From: Tubiluchus corallicola
Lineage: Eukaryota; Priapulida; Priapulimorpha; Priapulimorphida; Tubiluchidae
DNA: 64,000 nt
Direction of reading: 5' to 3'
Assembly: GCA_030141605.1 (NCBI GenBank)
Contig: JAQGDQ010000917.1
Location: 10,001 to 74,000 of the forward strand
The notes under the pieces are model-generated. The model was not told the origin of the DNA and did not search any database. It worked only from the letters and a program-made list of their open reading frames with translations. Of the stretch, positions 1 through 11,960 are shown piece after piece; position 1 is the stretch's first letter, and every line of letters begins with the position of its first letter. The position numbers and the translations under genes were made by a program.

Positions 1-420
1 GAAAGCTGGGCCCAGGAAAGCAAACACGTGCTCAATTTGTGGTTTTGTCCACGAAACAAATGATCAAAACTTTTTAAAGGGGTAGGGCACCAGAAGTTTT
101 TTGTCCCCGGGGCGCCACAAACACTTGCTATGTCACTGAGTACAAGAAGGCTCTTTCACATCAATACGGTAAGTGTGATTAGTAATAAGCTAAGAATAGA
201 ACGAAATATTATTTTTATATGTGCTTAAACCGACAATGTAACACCTGCTAGAACTAACAGAATACTAGAGTTTTAACTAGAAAGAGAACAATAATTCACA
301 AATACACATGAAAAACATATAAAGCTTTAACACTTAAGAAATGGAAAAATGAGACCCAGATCAAAATTGTGCGTTGCAGGACCTAAATTTTCATCGTTCT
401 TGCTAGGCGACTGACTGACA
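1..420. other. No recognised feature
   Basis: AT-rich sequence with stops in all frames. I see no gene, RNA or clear repeat before the transposon copy that starts near 424. Confidence 0.5.
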
Positions 421-423
421 GAA

Positions 424-1488
424 TAAGCCTTTTCACAATTCCAGCGACTGATGCTGATCGTGAAAAGGTCAAAGGTTAACTGTACCATACCACACATTTG
501 TGTACACTTGACAACGCCTCGCAGCCCATGCTACTGTAATAGTAACAGTTTTAACAGCTAGCTAGAACCTTACCTAGTTCATTTTTTCTTGTTCCCAAGT
601 AACATCCTGGTAGTAAATCACTCTACACACAGAGTAATGTATAATTAAATAAATTCCACATAAAACAACTGATGCTACTGAATTGATACAGCAGACAGCC
701 TTGCTTTACCCACACGTCATGTGGCGGTTGTACTTAACACGCTTTGTTGTGGTACACCTAGCTTTTAACCTACAGCAACTGCGCATGCGCACAACGAAAC
801 TGTGAAAAGGCTTAATCAAGATACAGCAGACAGCCTTGCTTTACCCACACGTCGTGCGATGGTTGTACTTAAGACGTGTTGTTGTGGAACACCTAACTTT
901 TAACCTACAGCAACTGCGCATGCGCACAACGAAACTGTGAAAAGGCTTAATCAAGATACAGCAGACAGCCTTGCTTTACCCACACGTCGTGCGATGGTTG
1001 TACTTAAGACGTGTTGTTGTGGAACACCTAACTTTTAACCTACAGCAACTGCGCATGCGCACAACGAAACTGTGAAAAGGCTTAATCAAGATACAGCAGA
1101 CAGCCTTGCTTTACCCACACGTCGTGCGATGGTTGTACTTAAGACGTGTTGTTGTGGAACACCTAACTTTTAACCTACAGCAGCTGCGCATGCGCACAAC
1201 GTAACTGTGAAAAGGCTTAATCAAGATACAGCAGACAGCCTTGCTTTACCCACACGTCGTGCGATGGTTGTACTTAAGACGCGTTGTTGTAGTACACCTA
1301 ACTTTTAACCTACAGCAACTGTGCATGCGCACAACGAAACTGTGAAAAGGCTTAATCAAGATACAGCAGACAGCCTTGCTTTACCCACACGTCGTGCGAT
1401 GGTTGTACTTAAGACGCGTTGTTGTAGTACACCTAGCTTTTAACCTACAGCAACTGTGCATGCGCACAACGAAACTGTGAAAAGGCTT
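424..1488 (+). mobile_element. MITE family 1, copy A, with expanded 3' end
   Basis: Starts with TAAGCCTTTTCACA and ends with the inverse TGTGAAAAGGCTT. The flanking or terminal TA fits a Tc1/mariner-type non-autonomous element. The same sequence, about 390 bp when unexpanded, recurs at 11155, 34810, 42490, 56181 and 59604, and as fragments at 9285 and 40948. No transposase is present. This copy is long because its 3' part is tandemly repeated (685-1495). The terminus contains the palindrome TGCGCATGCGCA. Confidence 0.85.
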
Positions 1489-1495
1489 CATCAAG
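685..1495. repeat. 135-bp tandem repeat, about 6 copies
   Basis: Units begin with GATACAGCAGACAGCC at 685, 820, 955, 1090, 1225 and 1360, an exact 135-bp spacing. Each unit is the 3' subterminal part of MITE family 1, including the GCGCATGCGC palindrome and the terminal inverted repeat, so the array holds several adjacent transposon ends. The outer units (first, fifth, sixth) differ by point changes from the nearly identical inner ones. Confidence 0.95.
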
Positions 1496-1499
1496 ATTC

Positions 1500-1900
1500 A
1501 AACTGATAACGTTACCAGTTACTTGCACGACAGAATGAAATAGCAGTGACTAAGTAATGATATTCTAGATTACCATTTCATAAATAATTCAGCTGATAAA
1601 ATGATCAATGGTGCCCATCTCAATGAACTGAACCTATTCAAGCCACCAATCCACATATATGCAACATCTCCCATTAACATAACAATTTATATACATTTTG
1701 GAGATGAAAATTCTAACATGGATTAAGATCTAGATGATAGATGACTGTTCAAGTTTGTTCAAGATGGCAGCTCTTGTTGCTCCCAATGGTCACATTAATG
1801 TTGCTAGTAAAGTGTGTGACAACTGCAGCTACAATGATATCATAGTAAAGGGCAACGTGACATGTATGCCTTCTTTCATGTTTCATTCATTAATTCAAGG
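1500..1900. other. No recognised feature
   Basis: Ordinary AT-rich sequence without a convincing reading frame or repeat. Confidence 0.5.
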
Positions 1901-1908
1901 TTAGAGCT

Positions 1909-1962
1909 TGTGTGTGTGTGTGTGTGTGTGTGAGCTTGTGTGTGTGTGTGTGTGTGGGCAGA

Positions 1963-2001
<39 letters not shown>

Positions 2002-2018
2002 GTGGGTGGGTGGGCGTG

Positions 2019-2054
<36 letters not shown>

Positions 2055-2408
2055 ATGTGTGCGTGTGTGTGTGCATGCGTATGNNNGTGTGGGCTCGTGT
2101 GTGCATGTGTGTGTGTGTGTGCATGTGTGCGTGTGTGTGTGTATGCGCATGTGTGTGTGGGCACGTGTGTGCATGTGTGTGTGCATGTGTGTGTGTGCAT
2201 GTGTGTGTGTGGGCTCGTGTGTGTGCATGTGTGTGTGTGTGTGTGCATGTGTGTGTGTGTGTGTGTGCATGCGTGTGTGTGGGCACGTGTGTGCATGTGT
2301 GTGTGCGTGCATGTATGTGTGTGCATGTGTCTGTGCATATGCGTGTGTGTGATGGTGTATATGTGTGTGCGTGTGTGCTCATGCATATGTGTGATGGGGG
2401 ACGGTGCA

Positions 2409-2442
<34 letters not shown>

Positions 2443-2456
2443 TGTGTGTGTATGTG
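1909..2456. repeat. (GT)n / (GTGTGC)n microsatellite
   Basis: About 550 bp of nearly uninterrupted alternating purine-pyrimidine sequence, mostly GT, with GCATGT, GCGTGT and GGGCTCGT or GGGCACGT interruptions. Three undetermined bases lie at 2084-2086, probably an assembly join. The long Cys/Val and His/Thr reading frames across it on both strands are artefacts of the repeat. Confidence 0.97.
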
Positions 2457-2899
2457 TGTTTTGGGATGCTTTCCTGCATATTCATAATAGAAACGGGAAA
2501 ATACAAAAGCTTATGGACTACCTGTCTCATTAAGCGGAGAGCACTTTCAAACGTGGTTACGACATCTTAACCAAAACATTATTTCATGCAGCAGATTTGT
2601 TTTGATAATTAACAGAGTTCGAGTTCTGCCACAACCATCTACGTTAACTAGGCCCTGTTGTCGAGTGAAAGCAGCAAACTGCATTTATAAAGTGAGATTT
2701 AGGACACAACATGAGCATGAACAACAGCATGGCGGTGTTAACAGTGAATACCTAAATGATTGTGACAAGGATAAAGTAAGCGGTTCCTGGATGAGAATAA
2801 TAATTATCCTCATCCGATGGCATGCTTCCTGCTGTCAGTGATTAGATGATTCTTAGTGGCACATGGAACTGCATTACATAAGTACAATGTATACAAACG
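2457..2899. other. No recognised feature
   Basis: Includes a 79-codon reading frame at 2602-2841 with no family resemblance, conserved motif or splice context. I regard it as chance. Confidence 0.5.
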
Positions 2900-5770
2900 A
2901 ACTGTTACGTGTAGATATACAAGTATGAGAAGTACATGTGCTTGTTACACGAAGTTACACATACATGGAATACTAGTTACACAAAGTTTTGGGTACATAA
3001 ACTACTAGTAACATGAAATTAGAAATACACGAAGTTACACAATGTTACAAATACATAAAGCATTAGTTACATGAACTTACAGGTACATAAAGTATTAGTT
3101 ACATGAACTTACAGGTACATAAAGCATTAGTTACATGAACTTACAGGTACATAAAGCATTAGTTACACGAACTTACAGGTACATGAAGCATTAGTTACAT
3201 GAACTTACATGTACATGAAGCATTAGTTACGTGAACTTACAGGTACATGAAGCATTAGTTACATGAACTTACAGGTACATGAAGCATTAGTTACATGAAC
3301 TTACAGGTACATAAAGTATTAGTTACATGAACTTACAGGTACATAAAGTATTAGTTACATGAACTTACAGGTACACGAAGCATTAGTTATAAGAACTTAC
3401 AGGTACATAAAGCATTAGTTACATGAACTTACAGGTACATGAAGCATTAGTTACATGAACTTACAGGTACATGAAGTGTTAGTTACGTGAACCTACAGGT
3501 ACATAAAGCATTAGTTACGTGAACCTACAGGTACATGAAACATTAGTTACATGAACTTACAGGTACATAAAGTATTAGTTACATGAACTTACAGGTACAT
3601 AAAGCATTAGTTACATGAACTTACAGGTACATGAAGTGTTAGTTACGTGAACCTACAGGTACATAAAGCATTAGTTACATGAACCTACAGGTACATGAAG
3701 CATTAGTTACATGAACTTACAGGTACATGAAGCATTAGTTACATGAACTTACAGGTACATAAAGTATTAGTTACATGAACTTACAGGTACATAAAGTATT
3801 AGTTACATGAACTTACAGGTACACGAAGCATTAGTTATAAGAACTTACAGGTACATAAAGCATTAGTTACATGAACTTACAGGTACATGAAGTGTTAGTT
3901 ACATGAACTTACAGGTACATAAAGCATTAGTTACATGAACTTACAGGTACATGAAGCATTAGATACATGTACTTACAGGTACATAAAGCATTAGTTACAT
4001 GAACTTACAGGTACATAAAGTATTAGTTACATGAACTTACAGGTACATGAACTTACAGGTACATGAAGCATTAGTTACATGAACTTACAGGTACATAAAG
4101 CATTACTTACATGAACTTACAGGTACATGAAGTGTTAGTTACATGAACTTACAGGTACATAAAGCATTAGTTACATGAACTTACAGGTACATGAAGCATT
4201 AGATACATGTACTTACAGGTACATGAAGCATTAGTTACATGAACTTACAGGTACATGAAGCATTAGTTACATGAACTTACAGGTACATGAAGCATTAGTT
4301 ACATGAACTTACAGGTACATAAAGTATTAGTTACATGAACTTACAGGTACATGAAGCATTAGTTACATGAACTTACAGGTACATAAAGTATTAGTTACAT
4401 GAACCTACAGGTACATGAAGCATTAGATACATGTACTTACAGGTACATGAAGCATTAGTTACATGAACTTACAGGTACATGAAGCATTAGTTACATGAAC
4501 TTACAGGTACATGAAGCATTAGTTACATGAACCTACAGGTACATGAAGCATTAGTTACATGAACTTACAGGTACATGAAGCATTAGTTACATGAACTTAC
4601 AGGTACATAAAGTATTAGTTACATGAACCTACAGGTACATGAAGCATTAGTTACATGAACTTACAGGTACATAAAGTATTACTTACATGAACTTACAGGT
4701 ACATGAAGTGTTAGTTACATGAACTTACAGGTACATAAAGCATTAGTTACATGAACTTACAGGTACATGAAGCATTAGATACATGTACTTACAGGTACAT
4801 GAAGCATTAGTTACATGAACTTACAGGTACACGAAGCATTAGTTATAAGAACTTACAGGTACATAAAGCATTAGTTACATGAACTTACAGGTACATGAAG
4901 TGTTAGTTACATGAACTTACAGGTACATAAAGCATTAGTTACATGAACTTACAGGTACATGAAGCATTAGATACATGTACTTACAGGTACATAAAGCATT
5001 AGTTACATGAATTTACAGGTACATAAAGTATTAGTTACATGAACTTACAGGTACATGAACTTACAGGTACATGAAGCATTAGTTACATGAACTTACAGGT
5101 ACATAAAGCATTAGTTACATGAACTTACAGGTACATGAAGTGTTAGTTACATGAACTTACAGGTACATAAAGCATTAGTTACATGAACTTACAGGTACAT
5201 GAAGCATTAGATACATGTACTTACAGGTACATAAAGTATTAGTTACATGAACTTACAGGTACATAAAGTATTAGTTACATGAACTTACAGGTACATGAAG
5301 CATTAGATACATGTACTTACAGGTACATAAAGCATTAGTTACATGAACTTACAGGTACATAAAGTATTAGTTACATGAACTTACAGGTACACGGAGCATT
5401 AGTTACATGAACTTACGGGTACATGAAGCATTAGTTACATGAACTTACAGGTACATGAAGCATTAGTTACATGAACTTACAGGTACATGAAGCGTTAGTT
5501 ACATGAACTTACAGGTACATGAAGCATTAGTTACATGAACTTACAGGTACACGAAGCATTAGTTACATGAACTTACAGGTACATGAAGCATTAGTTACAT
5601 GAACTTACGGGTACATGAAGCATTAGTTACATGAACTTACAGGTACACGAAGCATTAGTTACACCAAGTTATGGTATGTGAAGTACTGTTTTCACTAACT
5701 TACAGGTACAATTAGGCATTAGTTACACAAAGTACCAGTCAGCTATGTGAAATATTAGTTAGAGAAATTA
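2900..5770. repeat. 32-bp minisatellite, about 82 regular copies
   Basis: The unit AGTTACATGAACTTACAGGT plus twelve more bases repeats every 32 bp from about 3035 to 5670. Degenerate copies trail off on both sides. Recurrent variants (TATAAG, GATACATGT, GTGTTAG) mark higher-order structure: the block 3822-4230 recurs almost unchanged 1,008 bp later at 4830-5238. One partial unit near 4040 recurs at 5050. No coding function is seen. Confidence 0.97.
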
Positions 5771-6328
5771 AGAGAGAGTCATGTAGTGCCTATATGATAT
5801 AGAAACTGAATTTACACAACAGAAAAGAAGTAGTTTTTATAGCAACAACGTTTAGAGCTGCTGTCGTAGTGAGAGACTATCTAAGAGAAGAAACAGCAAA
5901 CCAACCCAGTGACAGTAGTGAAATGCAACTACAGCAACACAAATGAATAAAAGAAAACTTAAAGTGCAATGCATCACGACACAACACAACTACTCACACT
6001 AGATGGTGCTGGTACATGAATGCTCTCGTGGTGAATTTGTCGGGTCAGTGCACCTCTAAACTCACTGGGCACACGTTGCATTGTTTTACTCTATAACAAT
6101 ACACTACAGTGTTCACAATGCATCTAAACTAGAAAATAAATGGTAAAAGTGCTAATGATTTACTGAGATGCAGATGAAACTAAGTCAAAGCCGTGGGGCA
6201 TCCTCCTGCAGCTATGGTATTAGTTTGTGCTAAACTTTTAAACTTTGAAAATTTGATTAACTTAATTTAAAAGCAACCAAAATAAAACACAAGATTTCTC
6301 AATGATTGCTAATTTTTTTTTGCTAATT
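5771..6328. other. No recognised feature
   Basis: Low-complexity AT-rich sequence without an assignable gene. Confidence 0.5.
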
Positions 6329-6332
6329 TTAA

Positions 6333-6793
6333 CCCTTTCAGTCCCAAATTGTTTTTTTAATAAGAAAAAGTTTTTTTGATTTAGTACTTTTGTTCAGTAT
6401 GTCCATCTTGTTTACACCTAATGATTATCTTTTTCTACCTGTACCCGCGTGCTAAATATAGCCTGTATCCCACGGGATACATTGGGATTTAATGGAAGCA
6501 TAAAATCTGCTTCATTTTGCAACTGCTGATAATTTTTTAAAGTATTTAAGACATTTAGTATGCATGCTATGCTGATCTGTACAAAGTCGTCTCTAAAGTA
6601 CTGTACCTTGCACAGTTTTTTATGCTATGTAGATTTTCTAGTTTGCCATTTTATCGCCATTTTTAGTCTATTGTTATTGGCTTAAATCAAAATAACTATT
6701 AACAGATCAAATAACTGTCAGTTTTAAAATTTTATTAATTTTAAAGGCAGAAAATATTCTCGTATCCCACGGGATACAACGGGTATGAAAGTG
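6333..6793 (+). mobile_element. piggyBac-like MITE, copy 1
   Basis: A 461-bp element bounded by TTAA on both sides (6329-6332 and 6794-6797). Ends are CCCTTTCAGTCCC and, inverted, CACTTTCATACCC. TTAA duplication and a C-rich CCYTTT terminus fit the piggyBac superfamily. Two imperfect palindromes GTATCCCACGGGATAC lie near 6466 and 6763. A second, inverted copy lies at 37766-38225. There is no transposase frame, so it is non-autonomous. Confidence 0.8.
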
Positions 6794-6799
6794 TTAAAG

Positions 6800-7340
6800 A
6801 CCCGCTCAAGAAACTACAGTACCATTTTATGCCACTAGATGTCAGGAACAAGTATAGCATGTGCCCCTTTTGCCCTTTATATCACTTTTGCTTTTTTGCA
6901 AGTGCACAAAGCTGTTTTATGCACTCATTTTTGCCCTGTCAAACCTCACATGGAGGAATATATGAGCAAAAATGTGTCTGCACTACTCTGAGTTAACATT
7001 TTATAAGTTTCTAAAATACAAGAAGGTTCAACATCTACAATTGTTATTACACGTTTAACCTACTGTTTTAGATATTTATTAAAAGAGAACTTAATCTTGA
7101 GGCAATTACAGAAGTGATTCATGGCACAATGAAGCCATTAATATGATTAAATACACAGAAAAGCTGTTTTGAAAAACAGAAAGAGTTAATTGTGTATTGG
7201 GTTTGTTTGCTCACTTATACAGGACAAGTTGCATGACTAGTCTCTTGCCATTTCAATTATCTTCCTTGGAATTGCTTGCCAATCGAAATTCTTACAGTTT
7301 CACTCATGTTTAAGTTAATAGCCAACCTTTTTCCGTTGAT
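6800..7340. other. No recognised feature
   Basis: AT-rich; no gene or repeat recognised. Confidence 0.5.
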
Positions 7341-7342
7341 CA

Positions 7343-7665
7343 TTATCTTATCTTATCTTATCTTATCTTATCTTATCTTATCTTATCTTATCTTATCTTA
7401 TCTTATCTTATCTTATCTTATCTTATCTTATCTTATCTTATCTTATCTTATCTTATCATATCTTATCTTATCTTATCTTATCTTATCTTATCTTATCTTA
7501 TCTTATCTTATCTTATCTTATCCTATCCTATCCTATCCTATCCTATCCTATCCTATCCTATCCTATCCTATCCTATCCTATCCTATCCTATCCTATCCTA
7601 TCCTATCCTATCCTACCTTACCTTACCTTACCTTACCTTACCTTACCTTACCTTACCTTACCTCA
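7343..7665. repeat. Pentanucleotide tract in three phases
   Basis: (TCTTA)n from about 7343 to 7520, then (TCCTA)n to about 7610, then (CCTTA)n to 7665, with one TCATA variant near 7456. The 131-codon frame through it (Leu-Ser-Tyr-Leu-Ile repeats) arises from the 15-bp translation cycle of the pentamer and is not a gene. The motif is not the TTAGG or TTAGGG telomere repeat. Confidence 0.97.
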
Positions 7666-7669
7666 TCTT

Positions 7670-8044
7670 AACTAATTTTCAAGATTAGTTTTCAAGAATA
7701 TGGAGAACATGGCAACTACCAAAATCATTAAAGGAAAGGCCAAGTCACCCAGGAGGTTAGGCTTATTTCAATGTTAGATTATTCAGTAATAATCCTGTAA
7801 TAAGCGCCTCGTATAATTAGTAAAATCATTTTAAAGTTGTGATCACTTCATGCTTGGATGCTCCTATTTTCAATACCCATTCTTCTTCCAATGACGTCGT
7901 TCTTTGTGAAGAAAAGTAGCGCACTGTCAATCTTCATCAAAAGTATAACACATTTTTACAAAAAAATAGGTAGCTAGTTTCGTAACATTTTTGCATGAAC
8001 ATTAGGTAAGCTGTAGAACTTTGAATTAGCTTAAACAGCAAGTG
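7670..8044. other. No recognised feature
   Basis: No gene or repeat recognised between the pentamer tract and the 21-bp array. Confidence 0.5.
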
Positions 8045-8160
8045 CTTTCGAAAAGCCACGATCCGCTTACGAAAAGCTACGATCCGCTTACGAAAAGCTA
8101 CGATCCGCTTACGAAAAGCTACGATCTGCTTCCGGAAAGCCACGATCCGCTTACGGAAGG
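8045..8160. repeat. 21-bp tandem repeat, about 5 copies
   Basis: The unit CTTACGAAAAGCTACGATCC plus one base repeats about five times, the last copies diverged (TTCCGGAAAGCCACG). The period is a multiple of three, so the minus strand stays open; I do not regard that as coding evidence. Confidence 0.9.
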
Positions 8161-8264
8161 CATCGACATCTCCCAGCTATGTCATAATTTTCATGTGAAT
8201 GGCGGCAACCAACACGCTTGAAAATTTCTATTCAGAGGCAAATTTCTTTGTTATATTTTTCTAA

Positions 8265-8612
8265 GTTTAAGTGATAACAGTAAAATAAACCCAACACACT
8301 GAGTGACTTGTTCTTTCCTTTAGCACACCACAAACAGTTTAATTGATAACAGTAAAATAAACCCAACATACTGAGTGACTTGTTCTTTCCTTTAGCACAC
8401 CACAAACAGTTTAATTGATAACAGTAAAATAAACCCAACATACTGAGTGACTTGTTCTTTCCCTTAGCAAACCACAAACAGTTTAATTGATAACAGTAAA
8501 ATAAACCCAACATACTGAATGACTTGTTCTTTCCCTTAGCACACCACAGACAGTTTAATTGATAACAGTAAAATAAACCCAACATATTAAGTGACTTGTT
8601 CTTTCCTTTAAG
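8265..8612. repeat. 72-bp tandem repeat, about 5 copies
   Basis: Units beginning near TAATTGATAACAGTAAAATA recur at 72-bp spacing with only a few substitutions. Because 72 is divisible by three, a 117-codon minus-strand frame with 24-residue repeats results. It has no start context, signal or homologue I recognise. Confidence 0.95.
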
Positions 8613-9240
8613 TAAAAAATAACAACACTACTCATAGTAAGAGTAAAGGGTTTCGTCATAAATTTATGATATTACATCAGATGCTTGCAATTTCTTATTC
8701 ACTAGCATAGGTTTAACAACAGACTCTCAAATACATTCTATGTGCTGTTAAATAATGCATGCATCCAGCTGTTTAACACCTGAGCTACCTTAATTCATCT
8801 CTCTGCTGTGGACCACACCTGTCAGGTAATGAAAACGCAACACAACCTCCAAAGAGGAAAGAGAAACAGTGTCTAATTACACCATGAAACTAACAACGTG
8901 AATTCGTGCACTGTAAATCACACAGCACTGCCTGTCTGGCTCCAATATGGCTGCTGCTGCAGTATCAGGCTTCAGCAGAGCTGGCGTAGGTTGATCACTC
9001 TTTGATGATTGCAATAGCAGGGGGTGTCAGCGCATGATCTATGTGGCTCAGGTAAGCTGAGAGAACAATAGTTTATTGATTAGCATAGGTAGCTAGGAGG
9101 ACATGATAAGCTTCCTGCACAATTAACCTGCATTATGGCAAGACACGTATCTTATTAAGATTACATTAAGACGTTCACTAGGGTGAGTTAATATGACTTT
9201 ATTTTATGAACCCTCAACAGTCAAGAGAAGTGAATGTTGT
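8613..9240. other. No recognised feature
   Basis: No assignable gene, RNA or repeat. Confidence 0.5.
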
Positions 9241-9242
9241 GA

Positions 9243-9530
9243 CCCTTAAAGGAAAACCGGATGACGGATTAGACTCAATCTCCTGTGTAAACTTGACAAC
9301 ACCTCGCAGCCCATGCTACTGTAATAGCAACAGTTTTAACAACTAGCTAGAACCTTACCTAGTTCATTTTTTCTTGTTCCCAAGCAAGATCCTGCTAGTA
9401 AATCACTCTATGCACAGACTAATGCATAATCAAGTAAAGTCCACGTAAAACAATTGAAGTTACTGAACTGATGCGGCAGACAACTTTGCTAACTTTACTT
9501 TACCGACACGTAGCAAGATATCATACAGTT
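9243..9530 (+). mobile_element. Fragments of MITE families 2 and 1
   Basis: A 5' terminal fragment of family 2 (TTAAAGGAAAACCGGATGAC, 9245 on) is fused directly to an internal part of family 1 (from about 9285, ACTTGACAACACCTCGCAGC) that lacks both family-1 termini. The fusion suggests deletion between neighbouring elements. Confidence 0.7.
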
Positions 9531-9579
9531 GGACTAATAAAAAAGCTACATTATCCCCACTCCGACCGAAAATGTTGTG

Positions 9580-10118
9580 TTAAGTGAAAACTGGACGATA
9601 GATTAGACTCAATCTTATTTTAATTTACTGTCTAATATATACACTTTTATGCCTATAAAAGTTAGCAATTGTTTCTAATATTTGAATAATTACCCTGGAA
9701 AGTTAATTAAAGGCAAATGAACACAGCTATCACTTACGTCACAAGGTAATCACAGTTTGTACAATGGTAGTTATCTTCCCTGCGCGTCAAGCACGTTTGG
9801 TATAAGACGGTGATGTGATGTCACGAAAATGAGCTCTGCATCACACTGACATCACAAACGAACACATCAGTTCATGATCAGGCTTATCAGGGTACTGCGC
9901 CTATTCGTCGGCCATGCGAATGCGACAAAAAGGCACCATTGCCAGTCTTAGTAGATTCACTGAGCCGCGGGGAGCTTTGAAAGTTTAACAAAATTAAGTA
10001 TCCGAGGTAATTATTACTTAATCTAAGCTTTGATTTAAAAAAAGCTATTGTTGTTTTCAATATTTGAAAGCATTCTATTTTGGACTAATGTCTACACAAT
10101 CGTCCAGTTTTCTTTTAA
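9580..10118 (+). mobile_element. MITE family 2, copy a
   Basis: A 539-bp element with terminal inverted repeats close to TTAAAGGAAAACCGGACGAT at one end and ATCGTCCGGTTTTCCTTTAA at the other, here slightly mutated. TTAA at both ends is compatible with a TTAA target duplication. Other copies: 26124, 53805, about 60640-61946 (interrupted) and 62425. No transposase is present. Confidence 0.82.
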
Positions 10119-10815
10119 GGAATTGCAGCATATTGAGTGGTGACTCAAGTAGAGAGAAAGCCGGAATACACCTACTACTTCTACTACTGCTGCTGCTGCT
10201 ACTGCTACTATTACTACTACTACTGCCGAACTATGGATCTATGGTTCAATTTCAGGAAACTCTGAGCCAAATCAGGAGTGGTGGCAAGGCAACCCTACCT
10301 AAACCAAGCCACACACACATACGTAGTGCTGGCTTACATGTTGTTAAAACTTTCTGACATGGATCGCATAACAAAATCATGTTTAAATTGAAATTAACTA
10401 AGCTAAGTGGTCTAGTGGAATTGTCGAATGTCACATAACCTCCACTGTATAGATAGATAACAAGGCCAAGTATCCAAGCATTAACACCCATAAGCTGATT
10501 CATGCTACTGTAGAAAGCTGATCAATGAACAAATCAATATCAGACATCAAATATTACGAAGTTAACATTCAACTTAACGATGTAAATCCATGACTGCTTG
10601 CATAGGCGGCTGACTTGATGTTAATTGCTGCTGTTAATAATTAATGTGAGTGAGATACAAGACAGCTGATGTGAAATACACCTATTTTTAGAAGTTTTAC
10701 AACGAGGGTAAACATTACGAGTCACTAATCAAAGCACAATTATAATTACCATGATAATTTATTAGAAATTGCAGTTATGTGTATAATAATATGTTAATTT
10801 CATAGATGGCAGTGT
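10119..10815. other. Short CTA/CTG tract, otherwise nothing
   Basis: A CTA/CTG trinucleotide run at about 10177-10224 gives a poly-Leu stretch in a spurious 97-codon frame. The rest shows no recognisable gene. Confidence 0.55.
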
Positions 10816-11105
10816 TCATGTTGCACTTACATTTAATATACAACCATGCAGTAGCATGTGGCGCCACACACTGGTTAAAAGTAGAACCATTATATTGTGA
10901 AAGCAAGCCACCAATGACTACTGTTATGTTTCAGAGATTACAAAAAGTGGTTAATGACGCAATGTAAAGTTGATGCTGCACTTGCATTTAATGTACAACC
11001 ATGCAGTAGCATGTGGCGCCACACACTGGTTAAAAGTAGAACCATTATCTTGTAAAAGCAAGCCACTAATGACTACTGTTATGTTTCATGGATTACAAAG
11101 CCATG
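10816..11105. repeat. 155-bp tandem duplication
   Basis: TGCACTTACATTTAATATAC at 10822 recurs as TGCACTTGCATTTAATGTAC at 10977, and similarity continues for about 130 bp through GTTATGTTTCA. The spacing is 155 bp. No coding content. Confidence 0.9.
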
Positions 11106-11154
11106 TAAGTTCTTGTACCACACTATATTACTATCACGCTTTACCTTCTTCGAC

Positions 11155-11546
11155 TAAGCCTTTTCACAGTTCCAACGATTGATGATGATCACGAAAGGTC
11201 AAAAGTTAAGTGTACGAGACAACGCATTTGTGTACACCTTACAATGCCTCGCAGCCCATGCTGTTGTCATAGTAACAGTTTTTTAACAGCTAGCTAGAAC
11301 CTTACCTAGTCCATTTTTTCTTGTTCCCAAGCAAGAACCTGCTAGTAAATCACTCTACGTACAGACCAATGCACAATTAAGTAATGGCCACGTAAAACAG
11401 CTGAACTTGCTGAACTGATGCTGCTGACGGTTTTGATTTACTCACACGTCACAGAACGATTGTAGTTAAGACGCATTGCTGTGGTACACTTAACCTTTGA
11501 CCTACAGTAACTGCGCATGCGCACAACGAAACTGTGAAAAGGCTTA
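11155..11546 (+). mobile_element. MITE family 1, complete copy
   Basis: The best-preserved 392-bp copy: TAAGCCTTTTCACAGTT at the left and AACTGTGAAAAGGCTTA at the right are perfect 17-bp inverted repeats ending in TA. The right subterminal region contains the TGCGCATGCGCA palindrome. It defines the unexpanded length against which the copy at 424-1488 can be compared. Confidence 0.9.
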
Positions 11547-11960
11547 TTGAAAAATATCATTTTTAATCTTAATCAAAATGTGAAGCATACTATTAGAAAC
11601 AGTGACAACAGAGAATGGACAACACTAAACGTGTAGTGAACGGCGCTGTAGTTTATACTGCTCAGCTTACAAGCATTCAAACTTCAATATTTTCTTTTTT
11701 GATCAATGTAGATGGCGAAACCAGAGCTTTATTATTCTCCTACGGCATGTCGAGTAAAATAGGCAGCACCATCTACTAACAAGAAGGAAAAGCATTGTAG
11801 GCTAGTACAGCTTTGACGATTGTAATGTGCCTACTAATACTGCATATAACTTTCCTACAATGCCAAACTTTTCTGCTAGTCAGTAGTTTCTAAACAATTA
11901 TTCAAGACTTTTGAACAGTTTCCTCATGTATACTTAATGAAGAAACTTACAGCATCTGGA
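11547..11960. other. No recognised feature
   Basis: AT-rich sequence between the MITE and the LINE relic. Confidence 0.5.

Noticed and set aside
1876-2570. Long Cys/Val and His/Thr reading frames on both strands
   Set aside because: Pure consequence of the (GT)n tract; all frames are open because the repeat lacks stops.
2900-5770. CRISPR-like array of 32-bp repeats
   Set aside because: Repeats are directly adjacent with no unique spacers, and the genome is animal.
7343-7665. Interstitial telomere repeat
   Set aside because: TCTTA/TCCTA/CCTTA blocks do not match TTAGGG or TTAGG or their complements.
7276-7671. 131-codon Leu-Ser-Tyr repeat protein
   Set aside because: Pentanucleotide repeat translated in a 15-bp cycle; no start context or homologue.
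8232-8585. Protein with 24-residue repeats on the minus strand
   Set aside because: The 72-bp tandem repeat is divisible by three, so openness is expected; composition and flanks do not support a gene.
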